From SXRF01 sp039808985 (GTDB lineage Bacteria; Pseudomonadota; Alphaproteobacteria; Rickettsiales; SXRF01): 64,000 bases of DNA. A program made the translations under genes and the position numbers. A model generated the notes under the pieces. The model did not search any database, was not told the DNA's origin, and was given only the letters and a program-made list of their open reading frames with translations. Positions 26,191 through 34,608 of the stretch are shown piece after piece. The stretch spans positions 61,479-125,478 of the forward strand of contig JBDHUC010000002.1 in NCBI GenBank assembly GCA_039808985.1, written 5' to 3'. Numbering within the stretch: the stretch's first letter is position 1; each line of letters begins with the position of its first letter.

Positions 26191-26285
26191 TTGCAGCTCC
26201 TGTAAAAACAACCACCGCAGCAGCATAATAGATTTGCAGGAGCATGGAACGTGATTATTATTAAACTTTTATTACAGGATAAAAG

Positions 26286-26585
26286 TTAAGCTGCGGCTTT
26301 TTTGCTTGATAATTTCTTTTTCACCTGACGCTTAAGCTTGGCAGCTTCGGGGGTCATTTTAGTTGCACTATGATTCATAAGATAGCCATCAAGCCCACCA
26401 TTATGCTCAATGCTGCGCAGTGTTGCAGCGGTTACACGCAGGGAAACATTGGTTCCAAGAGCATCGCTGCGCAGGGAAACATGCTGTAAATTAGGCATGA
26501 AGCGGGTGCGGGTTTTGTGGTTGGAATGCGATACTTTATTGCCCGATTGGGAACCTGTCCCAGTGATTGCGCAACGTCTAGCCAT
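26286..26585 (-). CDS. rpmB: 50S ribosomal protein L28
   Basis: A 99-aa protein with the L28 signature: MARRCAITGTGSQSGNKVSHSNHKTRTRF, then LRVTAATLRSIEHNGGLDGYL. The C-terminus (KLKRQVKKKLSSKKAAA) is basic and longer than in E. coli L28 (78 aa), as is common in alphaproteobacteria. It is a component of the large ribosomal subunit. It stands alone, without rpmG adjacent, and is preceded by an LdtR-like regulator gene on the same strand. Confidence 0.97.
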   Translation of the reverse strand: MARRCAITGTGSQSGNKVSHSNHKTRTRFMPNLQHVSLRSDALGTNVSLRVTAATLRSIEHNGGLDGYLMNHSATKMTPEAAKLKRQVKKKLSSKKAAA

Positions 26586-26671
26586 AATATTACCTATCTG
26601 ATTTCAAGTTTAAGAGGCTGCATTTTTAAGGGGGGGATGCCAGCAAGTCAAGGGATTTTTCAATGCGTGGC

Positions 26672-27130
26672 TTATTTAACCTTATGGATATTATTTATAT
26701 AGTTAGTCCAGAAATTCTCTAGCTGTATCAGGGTTTTATTAAGGGCTGCCAACTCACCATTGCTGGTTTCCCTGGATAAAACATCAATATTACGCTGGTA
26801 AAGCTCGTCCACTTTTTTGCACAGGGCAATAGCCTTATCGGAAAGTTTGATGCGGGTTGAGCGCTTATCATGGAGGGCGCGGGCCTGCTCCAGATAGCCG
26901 TTCTCCACCAGCTTTTTTACGTTATAGGATACGTTTGAGCCAAGGTAATATCCACGGTTGGTTAGTTCGCCGATGGTTAGCTGTTCATCGCCGATATTAT
27001 ACAGTATAAGGGTCTGCACGTTATTCACATCGTCAATTTTCAGACGATCAAGCTCAGCTTTCACCACATCAAGGAAGCGGCGGTGCAGGCGCTCTATAAG
27101 CAAAATTGATTCTGTATAAACCTGTTTCAA
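26672..27130 (-). CDS. MarR-family winged-helix regulator, LdtR-like
   Basis: A 152-aa protein. The winged helix is visible as IGDEQLTIGELTNRGYYLGSNVSYNVKKLVENGYLEQARALHDKRST, with a C-terminal dimerisation helix. The GYYLGSNVSYNVKKLVENGYL block is the recognition helix of the LdtR type, which in alphaproteobacteria controls the L,D-transpeptidase ldtP and osmotic tolerance. No ldtP is in the window. It lies upstream of rpmB on the same strand, with a spacing of 86 bp that leaves room for a separate rpmB promoter. Confidence 0.85.
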   Translation of the reverse strand: MKQVYTESILLIERLHRRFLDVVKAELDRLKIDDVNNVQTLILYNIGDEQLTIGELTNRGYYLGSNVSYNVKKLVENGYLEQARALHDKRSTRIKLSDKAIALCKKVDELYQRNIDVLSRETSNGELAALNKTLIQLENFWTNYINNIHKVK

Positions 27131-27210
27131 ACTAAATACTCCGGCATTACTGGTTTTCCTTATGATAACCTTAAAGGATAAGTCTTAATATTTGGTTTAA
27201 ATCAGCGCCG

Positions 27211-27250
27211 GAAAAGAAAATCCCTGGATTTTAGTTAAAAACCAGGGATT
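27211..27250 (-). terminator. Rho-independent terminator after the cupredoxin gene
   Basis: A perfect 9-bp stem, AATCCCTGG (27219-27227 on the plus strand) with CCAGGGATT (27242-27250), is followed in the minus-strand direction by TTTTCTTTT. It lies 26 bp beyond the cupredoxin stop and would end the DUF4142-cupredoxin transcript before the LdtR-like gene. Confidence 0.75.
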
Positions 27251-27275
27251 AATCAGTTAATATATTAACAAATCA

Positions 27276-27602
27276 TTATTTGGATACATTGATCTTCCCA
27301 TCCATATTAGGGTGGAATTTGCAGTAATAATCAATAATTCCTTCGTTTTTAACAGCAATTACAGCCTTACCTTTTACCGGTATTATCTTTTCGAATTTCC
27401 CGTCTTTTTCAGTTACCGAGTGGTCTACAATATCATTATTTGTCCACTCAATCTCATCACCGATATGCGCATTAATTGTAGCCGGTGAATAAGCCATTTT
27501 GTTAATATCAACACGGATAACCTCCGCAGCAGCCGTAGAAGCCACTGCGGAGAATCCGCCAACAAATAGTAGGGCAATGCCTGCCAAATTGAGTTTACGC
27601 AT
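27276..27602 (-). CDS. Periplasmic cupredoxin (amicyanin/plastocyanin-like)
   Basis: A 108-aa protein with a signal peptide (LAGIALLFVGGFSAVASTAAA). The mature domain has the type-1 copper set: His in NDIVDHSV, then Cys, His and Met in YYCKFHPNMDGKI. It should carry electrons or buffer copper in the periplasm. It lies 3 bp downstream of the DUF4142 gene and is presumably co-expressed with it. No amine dehydrogenase or other partner is in the window. Confidence 0.9.
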   Translation of the reverse strand: MRKLNLAGIALLFVGGFSAVASTAAAEVIRVDINKMAYSPATINAHIGDEIEWTNNDIVDHSVTEKDGKFEKIIPVKGKAVIAVKNEGIIDYYCKFHPNMDGKINVSK

Positions 27603-27605
27603 GAC

Positions 27606-28136
27606 TTATTTCAAGCCAGCAGCGAGCTTTTTAGCGTGCTCTTCATGGCCGGTGAATATTTTAAGGCCGGTTGAAAGAAATTCTTTCAGCTCTGCATTGC
27701 TTGAAGATGGAATAAGTGTGTTTTTCAAAGCACCATTTACAGCGCCATGATAAGCTACTTCATTATTCAAATATTCCTTGTCGAATGCTGCTCCATCAAG
27801 CTTTTCAAGCTTCTCACGTTCTGCCGCCGCATCTTTTGAAAGGCTTTTGCTGGTATCATTATCTTCAGGGGTCACACCAAGCTTTTTGCAAAGAGCAAGC
27901 GCCTGGTCATTTACAGCCTTGTGATCTTTGACCATGTTTTCAGCAAATGCTTTTACTTCCGGGTTTTTGGTTTTTTTAAGTGCGATCTCAGCAGCTTTAA
28001 TGTCAAGCTCGCCAGCGGTATAAGCAATATGTGCTATCTGCGGATCGGTGATCTTGGCTGGTTCAGCAGCATTAGCAGATCCTGCCATTAAAGCGCCAAA
28101 AAGGGCCGACAAAGCTATTATTGATTGTATTTTCAT
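27606..28136 (-). CDS. DUF4142 family exported protein
   Basis: Start at ATG 28136, with GGAG upstream; the frame is open for another 170 codons but those cover the divergent regulator. The product is 176 aa with a signal peptide (IIALSALFGALMAGSANA). A four-helix ferritin-like DUF4142 domain follows (DPQIAHIAYTAGELDIKAAEIAL, FAENMVKDHKAVNDQAL, FDKEYLNNEVAYHGAVN). The family is periplasmic or secreted, associated with stress and symbiosis, and without a fixed biochemical role. It precedes the cupredoxin gene and is divergent from an HxlR regulator. Confidence 0.88.
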   Translation of the reverse strand: MKIQSIIALSALFGALMAGSANAAEPAKITDPQIAHIAYTAGELDIKAAEIALKKTKNPEVKAFAENMVKDHKAVNDQALALCKKLGVTPEDNDTSKSLSKDAAAEREKLEKLDGAAFDKEYLNNEVAYHGAVNGALKNTLIPSSSNAELKEFLSTGLKIFTGHEEHAKKLAAGLK

Positions 28137-28247
28137 TGATAATTCTCCAGAAGTTAGTTTAAAAAAATGCATTAGATGCGCATGTAACCTATAGGATTGA
28201 TTTTCATTGTAAAGTAGGCAGCATTTGTATATATAGATGCTATAAAT

Positions 28248-28261
28248 GTATGCTAGTATAC
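28248..28261. promoter_or_regulatory. Near-perfect palindrome, candidate HxlR operator
   Basis: GTATGCTAGTATAC is a 14-bp palindrome with one mismatch pair, in the AT-rich 157-bp region between the DUF4142 gene and the divergent HxlR gene. HxlR-type regulators bind short palindromes that often contain GTA...TAC, frequently between divergent genes. The neighbouring TATAAATG and AGTATAAC could serve as -10 elements. Assignment rests on position and symmetry only. Confidence 0.45.
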
Positions 28262-28293
28262 AAAACAGTACCATTAGTATAACCGGGGTTATT

Positions 28294-28656
28294 ATGTCAA
28301 AAAACTGTCCTATATTTTTAACTTTGCAACTTATCGCACATAAATGGTCGGTACGGATTTTACAAAATTTACTCCATGCCGAAGAAAATACTTTGCGCTT
28401 TGGCCAGTTGCAGAAAATGCTTCCGGGAATTTCACAACGCGAACTTACCAAGCACCTGCGCGAATTTGAAAAAGCCGGTATTGTTGAGCGCACCGTATTT
28501 CCCGAAGTCCCTCCACGTGTTGAATACCGGCTTACTGAAACCGGGCATTCCCTGCTTAAGCCGATTGACGAAATATCGCAATGGGCAGAAAGCAATGCGG
28601 TTTTTGTCCAGCAAAAGCGCAAGGAATTTGAAGAGCGTAGCATTGCTGCCAATTAA
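28294..28656 (+). CDS. HxlR-family transcriptional regulator
   Basis: Start at ATG 28294 after CCGGGG; the frame extends 16 codons upstream. The product is 120 aa. It has the HxlR core: NCPIFLTLQLIAHKWSVRIL, FGQLQKMLPGISQRELTKHLREFEKAGIVERTVFPEVPPRVEYRLT in separate conserved blocks, and a C-terminal dimer helix. Cys5 is at the position used by redox- or electrophile-sensing members. The divergent DUF4142-cupredoxin pair is the natural target. Confidence 0.9.
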   Translation: MSKNCPIFLTLQLIAHKWSVRILQNLLHAEENTLRFGQLQKMLPGISQRELTKHLREFEKAGIVERTVFPEVPPRVEYRLTETGHSLLKPIDEISQWAESNAVFVQQKRKEFEERSIAAN

Positions 28657-28733
28657 TCTATAGACAAACCATTGTAAATATCTACATATACGCTCAATTT
28701 AAACGCTCAATTTAACACAACCTTCAATCAACC

Positions 28734-30353
28734 ATGCTATTTGTAAACAACCTCACCTTCCGCATAGCCGGGCGTACCCTGCTTGAAAACGCCTCCATAA
28801 GCATCACCGCCGGGATGCGCGTGGGGCTGGTTGGCCCTAACGGCACCGGAAAATCGACCCTGTTCAAGCTGGTTTCCGGCGAATACCACGCTGATGGCGG
28901 CGACATAACCATGATAAAAGGCGCAAGCCTTGGAATGGTGCGCCAGGATCTTCCGGAAGATGACACTCCGGTTATTGATGTTTTGCTTGCCAGCGATACT
29001 GAGCGCGCCAGGCTTTTCGCCGAAGCGGAAACCTGCATCGACCCTGACCGTATAGGTTATATTTATACAAGGCTGGAGGAAATCGGCGCCTATGACGCCC
29101 CGGCCCGCGCCGCAACCATTCTTGCGGGTTTGGGGTTCAACGAAGAGGCACAGAACAGCCCTATATCAGATTTCTCCGGCGGCTGGAGGATGCGAGTGGC
29201 TCTTGCTGCCGTACTGTTCTGCCAGCCTAATTTATTGTTGCTTGATGAACCAACCAACCATCTTGATTTCGAGGCTCTGGTATGGCTGGAAAATTACCTG
29301 ATGAAATTTACAGAAACTCTGGTTATCATCAGCCATGACCGCGATATTTTAAATAAAACCGTAACCCATATCGCACATCTGGAAAATAAAAAACTAACGC
29401 TTTATACCGGGACTTATGATGAGTTTGAGCGCAAACGCGCTGAGCGCTTGCTGGGACAACAGGCATTACACGAAAAGCAGATGGCGCAAAAAGCCCATAT
29501 GCAAAAATTCATCGACCGCTTCGGCGCTACCGCAAGCAAGGCGCGGCAAGCACAAAGCCGCATGAAAGCGATTGCTAAAATGGATATTGTGGATGCGGTT
29601 ATGGCTGACCGCGTTACAGCTTTTGAATTTCCTGAACCCGACGAACAGAAATCACCCATGCTGGTTTTAGAACATGTGGAAGTAGGTTATGAGCCGGGAA
29701 AACCTGTGCTAAAGCGCCTTGACCTGCGAATTGACGCCGATGACCGCATCGCCCTGCTCGGCGCAAACGGCAACGGGAAATCGACATTGGTGAAGCTGCT
29801 ATCGGGAAGGCTGCCGCAGCTTACAGGAAAAATACATAAATCCAGCAAGCTCCGTGTCGGTTATTTCGCACAGTTCCAGACCGATGAACTTGATGTGACG
29901 CTAACGCCTTTTGAAGTTATGCGCGAAGCCATGCCCAAAGGTACTGCCGAATCAAAGATACGTGCCGCCCTAAGCAAATTCGGGTTTGACAAACACAAGG
30001 CTGATACAGTGGTTGGCGATCTGTCGGGTGGGGAAAAAGCGCGGTTGCTATTCTGCCTGATGAGCTTTGACGCGCCGCATATCATGCTGCTTGACGAACC
30101 GACCAACCATCTGGACATGGACGCGCGCGAGGCGCTGACGCAGGCGCTGAATAATTATAAGGGCGCAGTGATACTGGTAAGCCACGATCCGCACCTTGTC
30201 GATTCGGTAGTTGACCGACTGTGGCTGGTGGCGGATGGAACCTGCAAGCCCTATAGCGGCGACCTTGAGGATTACCGCAAGCTGGTGGTAGCCCAGCGCA
30301 AAAAAGAACGCGAAGACACAAAGAAAGAGGCAAAAAAGAAAAAGGCTGGTTAA
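28734..30353 (+). CDS. ABC-F family ATPase (Uup/YheS/EttA-like)
   Basis: A 539-aa protein with two ABC domains and no membrane segments. The first has GPNGTGKS, FSGGWRMR and LLLLDEPTNHLDF. The linker is basic and helical, with KASKARQAQSRMKAI-like residues. The second has GANGNGKS, LSGGEKARL and LLDEPTNHLDM. ABC-F proteins bind the ribosomal E site and relieve stalls or act as ribosome-protection factors. The C-terminal tail is Lys-rich (KKEREDTKKEAKKKK), as in YheS-like members. It is transcribed alone and ends near a convergent unrecognised gene. Confidence 0.93.
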   Translation: MLFVNNLTFRIAGRTLLENASISITAGMRVGLVGPNGTGKSTLFKLVSGEYHADGGDITMIKGASLGMVRQDLPEDDTPVIDVLLASDTERARLFAEAETCIDPDRIGYIYTRLEEIGAYDAPARAATILAGLGFNEEAQNSPISDFSGGWRMRVALAAVLFCQPNLLLLDEPTNHLDFEALVWLENYLMKFTETLVIISHDRDILNKTVTHIAHLENKKLTLYTGTYDEFERKRAERLLGQQALHEKQMAQKAHMQKFIDRFGATASKARQAQSRMKAIAKMDIVDAVMADRVTAFEFPEPDEQKSPMLVLEHVEVGYEPGKPVLKRLDLRIDADDRIALLGANGNGKSTLVKLLSGRLPQLTGKIHKSSKLRVGYFAQFQTDELDVTLTPFEVMREAMPKGTAESKIRAALSKFGFDKHKADTVVGDLSGGEKARLLFCLMSFDAPHIMLLDEPTNHLDMDAREALTQALNNYKGAVILVSHDPHLVDSVVDRLWLVADGTCKPYSGDLEDYRKLVVAQRKKEREDTKKEAKKKKAG

Positions 30354-30377
30354 ACTTAGCAATTGCTTAAGCAGATA

Positions 30378-30869
30378 CTAATTTAAATACATATTTTTTT
30401 CAACTAAAGTTCCAGCAGACCGGGCTTTCTGCTCTGCGGCGTGGAATGATATTTTTTGATATTCATTTAATTCTCCCTGTGTAGCTTTTAAAACTTCTGT
30501 CAATGCCTCTTTATCAACCTTCGCAGTTTCAAAACGTTCATATACCACATTATATACATGAACGAGGCCGGACTCAATAATGCTATTAATAGAACCAATG
30601 TAATCGTTGAATGTTTTAAGCAATCCGGTTTTCAACTCCTCATCTACCAGCGTTTTACCACACATTTTTTCGGCCCGGTCACAAGTATTCGCAACATCAT
30701 TCAGGTAATTATTGGTGGAAGCCACAAACTCCTTAATAACATGCGGCTCTATTCCCAGCCCTGTTCCACGCAATGATTGCACTAAATTATCACGCAGTTT
30801 TACACTTTTTTCTAATAAATTCACGCCAGCCATAAGCAACTTTATTTTGTTAGGGCTTAATAGTATCAT
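30378..30869 (-). CDS. Unrecognised helical protein
   Basis: A 163-aa protein from ATG 30869; ATG 30833 is an alternative and neither has a clear ribosome-binding site. Helical throughout by eye, with a possible coiled coil in the C-terminal half (VDKEALTEVLKATQGELNEYQKI). No signal peptide, membrane segment or known motif was seen. It converges with the ABC-F gene. Isolated position and lack of homologues I can name leave function open. Confidence 0.6.
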   Translation of the reverse strand: MILLSPNKIKLLMAGVNLLEKSVKLRDNLVQSLRGTGLGIEPHVIKEFVASTNNYLNDVANTCDRAEKMCGKTLVDEELKTGLLKTFNDYIGSINSIIESGLVHVYNVVYERFETAKVDKEALTEVLKATQGELNEYQKISFHAAEQKARSAGTLVEKNMYLN

Positions 30870-30975
30870 TAATTATTGTTAATGTCTTGTGGAATCTCTT
30901 GTAAATTGCTAGTTGTAAAAGACCTTGACCAATACATATATCAGCGCTTATTATGCGCGCCCACCATGTTTCTGG

Positions 30976-31050
30976 GGCTAGGTAGCAAAGTGGTAATGCA
31001 CGGGACTGCAAATCCTGTATTCGGGAGTTCGATTCTCCCCCTGGCCTCCA
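30976..31050 (+). tRNA. tRNA-Cys (anticodon GCA)
   Basis: A complete cloverleaf with the acceptor arms GGCTAGG and CCTGGCC (one G-T pair). The D stem is GCA/TGC with loop AAGTGGTAA. The anticodon stem CGGGA/TCCTG encloses CTGCAAA, giving anticodon GCA. The T stem GGGAG/CTCCC encloses TTCGATT. The discriminator is T, as in tRNA-Cys generally, and the CCA end is encoded at 31048-31050. Confidence 0.96.
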
Positions 31051-31123
31051 TATTTTATTTGAAACTCAAAAAACATGTTGGTTTTTTGCTAAATATCATT
31101 ATATTCCTCAGCTAATGTTTTAA

Positions 31124-31150
31124 CAAAGCCCCTGAAGGGCTTTATTTTTG
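31124..31150 (+). terminator. Rho-independent terminator after tRNA-Cys
   Basis: AAAGCCC-ctgaa-GGGCTTT is followed by ATTTTTG, 75 bp after the tRNA 3' end and before the SPOR-protein gene. It should separate the tRNA transcript from the downstream gene. Confidence 0.8.
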
Positions 31151-31182
31151 TTCATTATTATTTATTTTTCGGTGAGGATTAA

Positions 31183-32514
31183 GTGAAAAAAAGCAAGATT
31201 GTTTTCAATCTATTCGTAAGTTTGTTAATGCTCACCACATCTGCTGTTTTGATAAAAGCATATGCCGCCGAAACCTACTATATAGAAGTGGGAAAACCAT
31301 CAAGCGTTGAAGAAGTGCATGAAGAATGGAGCAACCTCACAGCAAAATACAAGTCATTACTGGGAAAACTTAATTTTTACCCGAAGGCCACAGTAAACCA
31401 GGAAGGCCAAACAACCAACACTATTCAGGCTGGTCCTATCAGGGAAAAATCAAGGGCGCAAAAAATCTGCAATAAATTATTTTCCAATAATACCCCCTGC
31501 TTTGTAATAGAAGGGATTGAGAATAAACCGCCTACCATGTCTATAAGGGTTTCGCAGGCATCCACACAGCAAGGCGATGTTATATTCCCGTGGCATGTAA
31601 ATGATGTTCCGCAGGAACAGGCAGTAGCGCCTGCGCCAAGGGAAAAAGGCAAAAAAGCAGAGGCCAAGGTTGATGTGGCGGAAGCAATCGCCGTGCCGCT
31701 TAGCAACCATCCTGATAATACAATGATTGATAACCGCCCTGCCCCTGAGCCTGAGATCATAGAGGACGAACAGCCGCAGCAGGCCAGCCTTGTACGCAAC
31801 TTCTCACAGCAGGAATTTTCTTCCATGGAAAGCGGCGCGCTTGTGGTTAATGGTTTTTCTGGTGAAGAACAGGCAAACAGCTTCTGGAATTATGTAAATA
31901 GTGAATTCCCGGATATGGTTAATGGCCTGCGTGTGCGTATCCAGCGCCCTCTCCTTGCCAGTAGCAGAAGCGCTGCCCAGATAAGGATATATCCATTCGC
32001 CAGCGGCGCTGCTGCCCAGGCCTTCTGCAGCCAGGCTGTAAATGGTTTTGGAATTGCGCTTGAATGTCATTATGAAGTAAGCAATGCGCAGGCTCCAGCC
32101 GCCAGCCGCAATAATAGCAACATGGAAGATAGCGAATCAGCGCACACCAATGCGTATGCGCAGCGCAGGCAGTCACAGCAAAGGCGCGTTCCTGCCGGGA
32201 ATGCCCGTATACTTGATGTGCCAAGGCATGAATCGGCAATCGAGATACAGGAACTACCTGAGCAAGGTAAAATCTATTGGGCGCAGGTTGCTATATCCGA
32301 AAGCAAAAGCGAAGCTAACCACCGCTGGGCAGATATAAAAAAGAAGAATGCATCTGCAGTTAAAGGCATTGACGCCAAGCTCTCAACCTCCTCGTCTTCT
32401 TACGCTAAATATTCAATGCGCCTTGGTTCATTCGATAGCGAAGAAGATGCTAACAAACTATGCGATAAATTACAGTCGCGCGGGGTTGATTGCCTTGTGG
32501 TTTCGGGTCAATAA
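31183..32514 (+). CDS. Exported protein with three SPOR-like repeats
   Basis: A GTG start at 31183 after GTGAGG. The product is 443 aa with a signal peptide (SLLMLTTSAVLIKAYA). Three SPOR-like repeats are visible. The first follows the signal (about residues 30-115, TYYIEVGKP, GPIREKSRAQKICNKL, CFVIEG). The second is near 215-300 (ALVVNGFSGEEQANSFW, IRIYPFASGAAAQAFC). The third is C-terminal at about 365-443 (IYWAQVAISESKSEAN, MRLGSFDSEEDANKLCDKLQSRGVDCLVVSG). Pro/Glu-rich linkers separate them. SPOR domains bind denuded peptidoglycan at the septum. Usually there is one at the C-terminus, so a triple copy is unusual. It sits next to tRNA-Cys with no cell-division gene nearby. Confidence 0.78.
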   Translation: MKKSKIVFNLFVSLLMLTTSAVLIKAYAAETYYIEVGKPSSVEEVHEEWSNLTAKYKSLLGKLNFYPKATVNQEGQTTNTIQAGPIREKSRAQKICNKLFSNNTPCFVIEGIENKPPTMSIRVSQASTQQGDVIFPWHVNDVPQEQAVAPAPREKGKKAEAKVDVAEAIAVPLSNHPDNTMIDNRPAPEPEIIEDEQPQQASLVRNFSQQEFSSMESGALVVNGFSGEEQANSFWNYVNSEFPDMVNGLRVRIQRPLLASSRSAAQIRIYPFASGAAAQAFCSQAVNGFGIALECHYEVSNAQAPAASRNNSNMEDSESAHTNAYAQRRQSQQRRVPAGNARILDVPRHESAIEIQELPEQGKIYWAQVAISESKSEANHRWADIKKKNASAVKGIDAKLSTSSSSYAKYSMRLGSFDSEEDANKLCDKLQSRGVDCLVVSGQ

Positions 32515-32543
32515 ATAGATGAATGGATGAATAAGATATTTAT

Positions 32544-33878
32544 CTAAGCCACGCTTCCGAACAGGTCGTATTCGTCTGAAGATTCTATCTTCACATTAAC
32601 TATTGTGCCGGGAAGGACGCGGCCCTTGCTGGTTACATGCACCACACCGTCAATATCCGGAGCATCAGCATATGAGCGCCCTATTATGCCACCAGGCGTT
32701 ACTTCATCAATTAAGACCGGGATGGTTTTGCCAACTTTTTTCTTAAGGCGTTTTGCGCTTATTTTCTGCTGGACCTGCATAAATCGGTTCCAGCGGTCTT
32801 CTATTACATCCAGAGCGACATGGTTAGGCAGCGCGTTGGAATCAGCATCGGACACGTTTTCATAGCGGAAACAGCCAACGCGGTCTAGCTGCGCTTCTTT
32901 CAGCCAATCCAGCAGGAACTGGAAATCCTCCTCAGTTTCACCGGGAAAGCCGACAATAAAAGTTGAACGCAGGGTAATATCCGGGCATATTTTCCGCCAG
33001 TTTGCAATACGCTCCAGGACTTTTTCCGAACTTGCCGGACGGCGCATGTTTTTAAGAACATTGGGCGCAGCATGCTGGAAAGGAATATCAAGGTAAGGCA
33101 GGATTTTCCCTGCCGCCATCAGATGCACCGTCTCGTCAACATGCGGATATGGATAAACGTAATGCAGGCGTACCCAGGCGCCAAGCTTTCCAAGCTCTTC
33201 GCATAAATCATAAAATTTTGCACGGACTTCCCTGCCCTGCCAATTACTTTTGGCGTATTTCACATCAATGCCATAAGCGCTGGTATCCTGCGAAACGACC
33301 AGCAGTTCCTTAACACCGGACGCAACCAGGCGCTCAGCTTCACCCAGCACATCTGCTGCCGGACGGCTAACCAGATCGCCGCGCAGTTTAGGTATAATGC
33401 AAAACGAGCAGCGGTTATTGCAGCCTTCAGAAATCTTCAGGTAAGCATAATGGCGCGGGGTGAGCTTTATTCCCTGGGGTGGAACAAGGTCAACATAAGG
33501 ATCATGCAGGGGCGGCACGGCTTTATGCACAGCCGTTACTACCGATTCATATTGCTGGGGGCCGGTTATTGCCAGCACATCGGGATATTTGCTGCGGATA
33601 AGCTCCGGTGTTGCACCCATGCAGCCGGTTACTATTACTTTGCCGTTTTCAGTTAGCGCCTCGCCGATTGCCGAGAGCGACTCTTCGCGCGCGCTGTCCA
33701 AAAATCCGCAGGTATTTACCACTACCACATCAGCATCATTATAACCGCCGGAAAATTCGTAACCTTCGGCGCGAAGCTGGGTAAGGATGCGTTCGGAATC
33801 CACCAATGCTTTCGCGCAGCCAAGGCTTATAAACCCGACTTTAGGCGCAGTTTGTTTAGGTGTAGCAATATTTTTCAT
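32544..33878 (-). CDS. rimO: Ribosomal protein S12 methylthiotransferase RimO
   Basis: Start at ATG 33878; a TTG at 33920 is the only longer option. The product is 444 aa. The N-terminal UPF0004 domain carries FISLGCAKALVDSE and NTCGFLDSAREES, with the second-cluster cysteines. The radical-SAM motif is CNNRCSFC. The C-terminal TRAM domain ends in EYDLFGSV. The SLGCxKNxVD-type N-terminus and S12-specific C-terminus favour RimO over MiaB. It inserts sulphur and a methyl group on Asp89 of S12. Confidence 0.95.
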   Translation of the reverse strand: MKNIATPKQTAPKVGFISLGCAKALVDSERILTQLRAEGYEFSGGYNDADVVVVNTCGFLDSAREESLSAIGEALTENGKVIVTGCMGATPELIRSKYPDVLAITGPQQYESVVTAVHKAVPPLHDPYVDLVPPQGIKLTPRHYAYLKISEGCNNRCSFCIIPKLRGDLVSRPAADVLGEAERLVASGVKELLVVSQDTSAYGIDVKYAKSNWQGREVRAKFYDLCEELGKLGAWVRLHYVYPYPHVDETVHLMAAGKILPYLDIPFQHAAPNVLKNMRRPASSEKVLERIANWRKICPDITLRSTFIVGFPGETEEDFQFLLDWLKEAQLDRVGCFRYENVSDADSNALPNHVALDVIEDRWNRFMQVQQKISAKRLKKKVGKTIPVLIDEVTPGGIIGRSYADAPDIDGVVHVTSKGRVLPGTIVNVKIESSDEYDLFGSVA

Positions 33879-33916
33879 AGCAGGGCTTATATAGGCAGCA
33901 GCTATTCTAAGCAAGC

Positions 33917-34231
33917 TCAATCTAGCCTTTGCAGGGTTATTCCATACCCCATAGCATGAACAATAGCATTTATTGTATCAAAGCGTGGTTTTGCTTGCCC
34001 TGACAAGGCTTTCTGAATGCCATTGCGTGTAAGGTTACTTTCTTCCGCAAGCAATGAAACGCCCTTCACCCGGGCAATCATCCGCAACGAAGAAAGCAGG
34101 GCTGCGCTATGACCATACTCAGAATATTCTTCAAAAGCCGCTTGGAGGTAGCTGTCTATCTCTTCTGGATGAGCGCGATAATATTCTTCATTTGCTTTGT
34201 CAAATGTCCTGTAACTTCGCTTTTTAGCCAT
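33917..34231 (-). CDS. HigA-like antitoxin (helix-turn-helix)
   Basis: Start at ATG 34231 after AAGGAAA, overlapping the toxin gene by 8 bp. The product is 104 aa. The C-terminal helix-turn-helix is visible as GVSLLAEESNLTRNGIQKALSGQAKPRFDTINAIVHAMG in separate helices. The charged N-terminal helices would contact the toxin. It is the 'probable addiction module antidote' type that follows a HigB-like toxin. It should autoregulate the pair. Confidence 0.88.
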   Translation of the reverse strand: MAKKRSYRTFDKANEEYYRAHPEEIDSYLQAAFEEYSEYGHSAALLSSLRMIARVKGVSLLAEESNLTRNGIQKALSGQAKPRFDTINAIVHAMGYGITLQRLD

Positions 34232-34556
34232 TTTCCTTATACTCCTTCCAGTACCCCTTTGCTGCTTTAATATCTCTTTTCTGGCTTGCTTTATCTCCAC
34301 CGCACAGAAGTATGACCAGACAACCATCATCCTCACCAAAATAAACGCGATAACCAGAACCAAAAAACATTCTTAATTCTAAAACTCCATCCCCTACTGA
34401 TTCGCAATCACCATATAAGCCACTTTCCAGTCTGCGTATGCGCACCAAGATACGTTCCCTTGTCTTCTGGTCCTTTATATTTGCCATCCAGATGCTATAA
34501 GGCTCATTACCATTGGCATCCTGATATATTATTATGGTCTTTTGCTGTATTGCCAT
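34224..34556 (-). CDS. HigB/RelE-like toxin (addiction module killer family)
   Basis: A 110-aa protein. The family pattern is YSIWMANIKDQKTRERILVRIRRLESGLYGD, then ELRMFFGSGYRVYFGEDD and LLCGGDKASQKRDIKAAKGYWKEY, the standard HigB/RelE-like core with the conserved GGDK-x-x-Q block. It is expected to be a ribosome-dependent mRNA interferase. The toxin comes first and the antitoxin second, as usual in this subfamily. It lies downstream of recG on the same strand, 52 bp from its stop. Confidence 0.9.
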   Translation of the reverse strand: MAIQQKTIIIYQDANGNEPYSIWMANIKDQKTRERILVRIRRLESGLYGDCESVGDGVLELRMFFGSGYRVYFGEDDGCLVILLCGGDKASQKRDIKAAKGYWKEYKENG

Positions 34557-34608
34557 ATTAAATTTTTCTTATACATTATATATATGCATACAACTATATG
34601 CAATCAAT

